Below are positions 14,085 through 14,181 of a stretch of 14,181 nucleotides of DNA, piece by piece. The first letter of the stretch is position 1. Every line of letters starts with the position of its first letter. The stretch covers positions 1-14,181 of the forward strand of contig WTXG01000552.1 of the NCBI GenBank assembly GCA_022496185.1, written 5' to 3'. The translations under genes and the position numbers were made by a program. Source of the stretch: Multifurca ochricompacta. Its lineage: Eukaryota > Basidiomycota > Agaricomycetes > Russulales > Russulaceae. The notes below the pieces were generated by a model. It was not told where the DNA came from, made no database searches, and worked only from the letters and a program-made list of their open reading frames with translations.

Positions 14085-14181
14085 AAGGACAACCCCAGAC
14101 CCCAATCAAACTCCCCAGTACATGCTCCCACAGCAACATCCTACAACCTCAGAATCTATCATGTCTTTCATCGCTGCCAAC
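14085..14181 (+). other. Post-pol sequence to the window edge
   Basis: Ninety-seven bases follow the pol stop. They are rich in C and A, with an open but unremarkable frame and an ATG at 14160. No polypurine tract or TGTTACG start is seen, so the 3' LTR must lie to the right. Confidence 0.4.

Larger units (their letters stand above)
8504..14181 (+). mobile_element. Ty3/gypsy chromovirus, 3' LTR beyond the window
   Basis: It has a complete 590-bp 5' LTR, a self-primer site, gag with zinc knuckle, a -1 frameshift into pol, then protease, RT, RNase H, integrase and chromodomain. RT before integrase is the gypsy order, and a C-terminal chromodomain defines chromoviruses. Pol ends at 14084, and neither polypurine tract nor 3' LTR is in the window. 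Eight TGA stops and about twenty frame breaks make this copy inactive. The five bases before the LTR are AAAGG, which should recur after the missing 3' LTR. Confidence 0.9.

Noticed and set aside
1..14181. CRISPR array, tRNA or rRNA genes, bacterial-type operons or a novel defence system
   Set aside because: No regularly spaced repeats, no tRNA-like cloverleaf and no non-transposon gene set. Every well-supported protein is a retrotransposon product.

Overview
The window reads as a stretch of fungal chromosome made almost entirely of LTR retrotransposons in different states of decay, all on the + strand. I see no intact host gene, tRNA, rRNA or CRISPR array. A filamentous fungus, probably a basidiomycete, is an inference. 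It rests on mixed Ty1/copia and chromodomain Ty3/gypsy elements, a 49-nt intron-like segment with GTGAGT, CTAAC and TAG signals, and LTR ends of the TGTTACG/CGTAACA type. No taxon-specific marker is present.

Layout. (1) 1-3258 is the 3' part of a young-looking copia element: protease, integrase, reverse transcriptase and RNase H, broken only by two one-base frame losses. A polypurine tract and the start of its 3' LTR follow at 3286. (2) About 3500-3655 is a short repeat in which a second copy lacks exactly the intron-like segment of the first. It leads into a truncated copia gag (3671-4150). (3) 4259-5776 is a 1518-bp solo LTR of gypsy type, bounded by TGTTACG/CGTAACA and a perfect 5-bp target duplication TATGG. 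It has two TATA boxes, a 23-bp exon-like direct repeat and many palindromes. (4) About 5782-7530 is the 5' part of another copia element: promoter, half-tRNA primer binding site, gag, zinc knuckle and protease. It is riddled with TGA codons and cut off after the pre-integrase zinc domain. (5) 7531-8503 has no clear gene. Its right half is CpG-rich and carries a broken minus-strand reading frame of unknown nature. (6) 8504 to the right edge is a nearly full-length chromovirus (Ty3/gypsy): 590-bp 5' LTR, self-priming site, gag, a candidate -1 frameshift site, protease, RT, RNase H, integrase and a C-terminal chromodomain. Its 3' LTR lies beyond the window.

Decay has two styles. The second copia and the gypsy element have premature stops that are all TGA, mostly at positions where family motifs expect arginine. 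That is the mark of CGA-to-TGA change at CpG, as left by cytosine methylation or a RIP-like process. Catalytic Asp-to-Asn changes fit the same chemistry. The first copia lacks this signature and is visibly CpG-rich, so it is probably younger. Separately, the gypsy RT/RNase H region has a dense cluster of frame breaks, mostly single-base losses.

The strongest new observation is in the gypsy element. Eleven bases just after the 5' LTR (9096-9106) are perfectly complementary to eleven bases of the LTR (8862-8872) starting 34 nt downstream of a TATA box. This is the arrangement known from Tf1-type self-primed reverse transcription. The second is the pair of exon-like duplications at 3504-3655 and 5203-5323, each starting about 34 nt after a TATA box and each with GTGAGT directly after the first copy.
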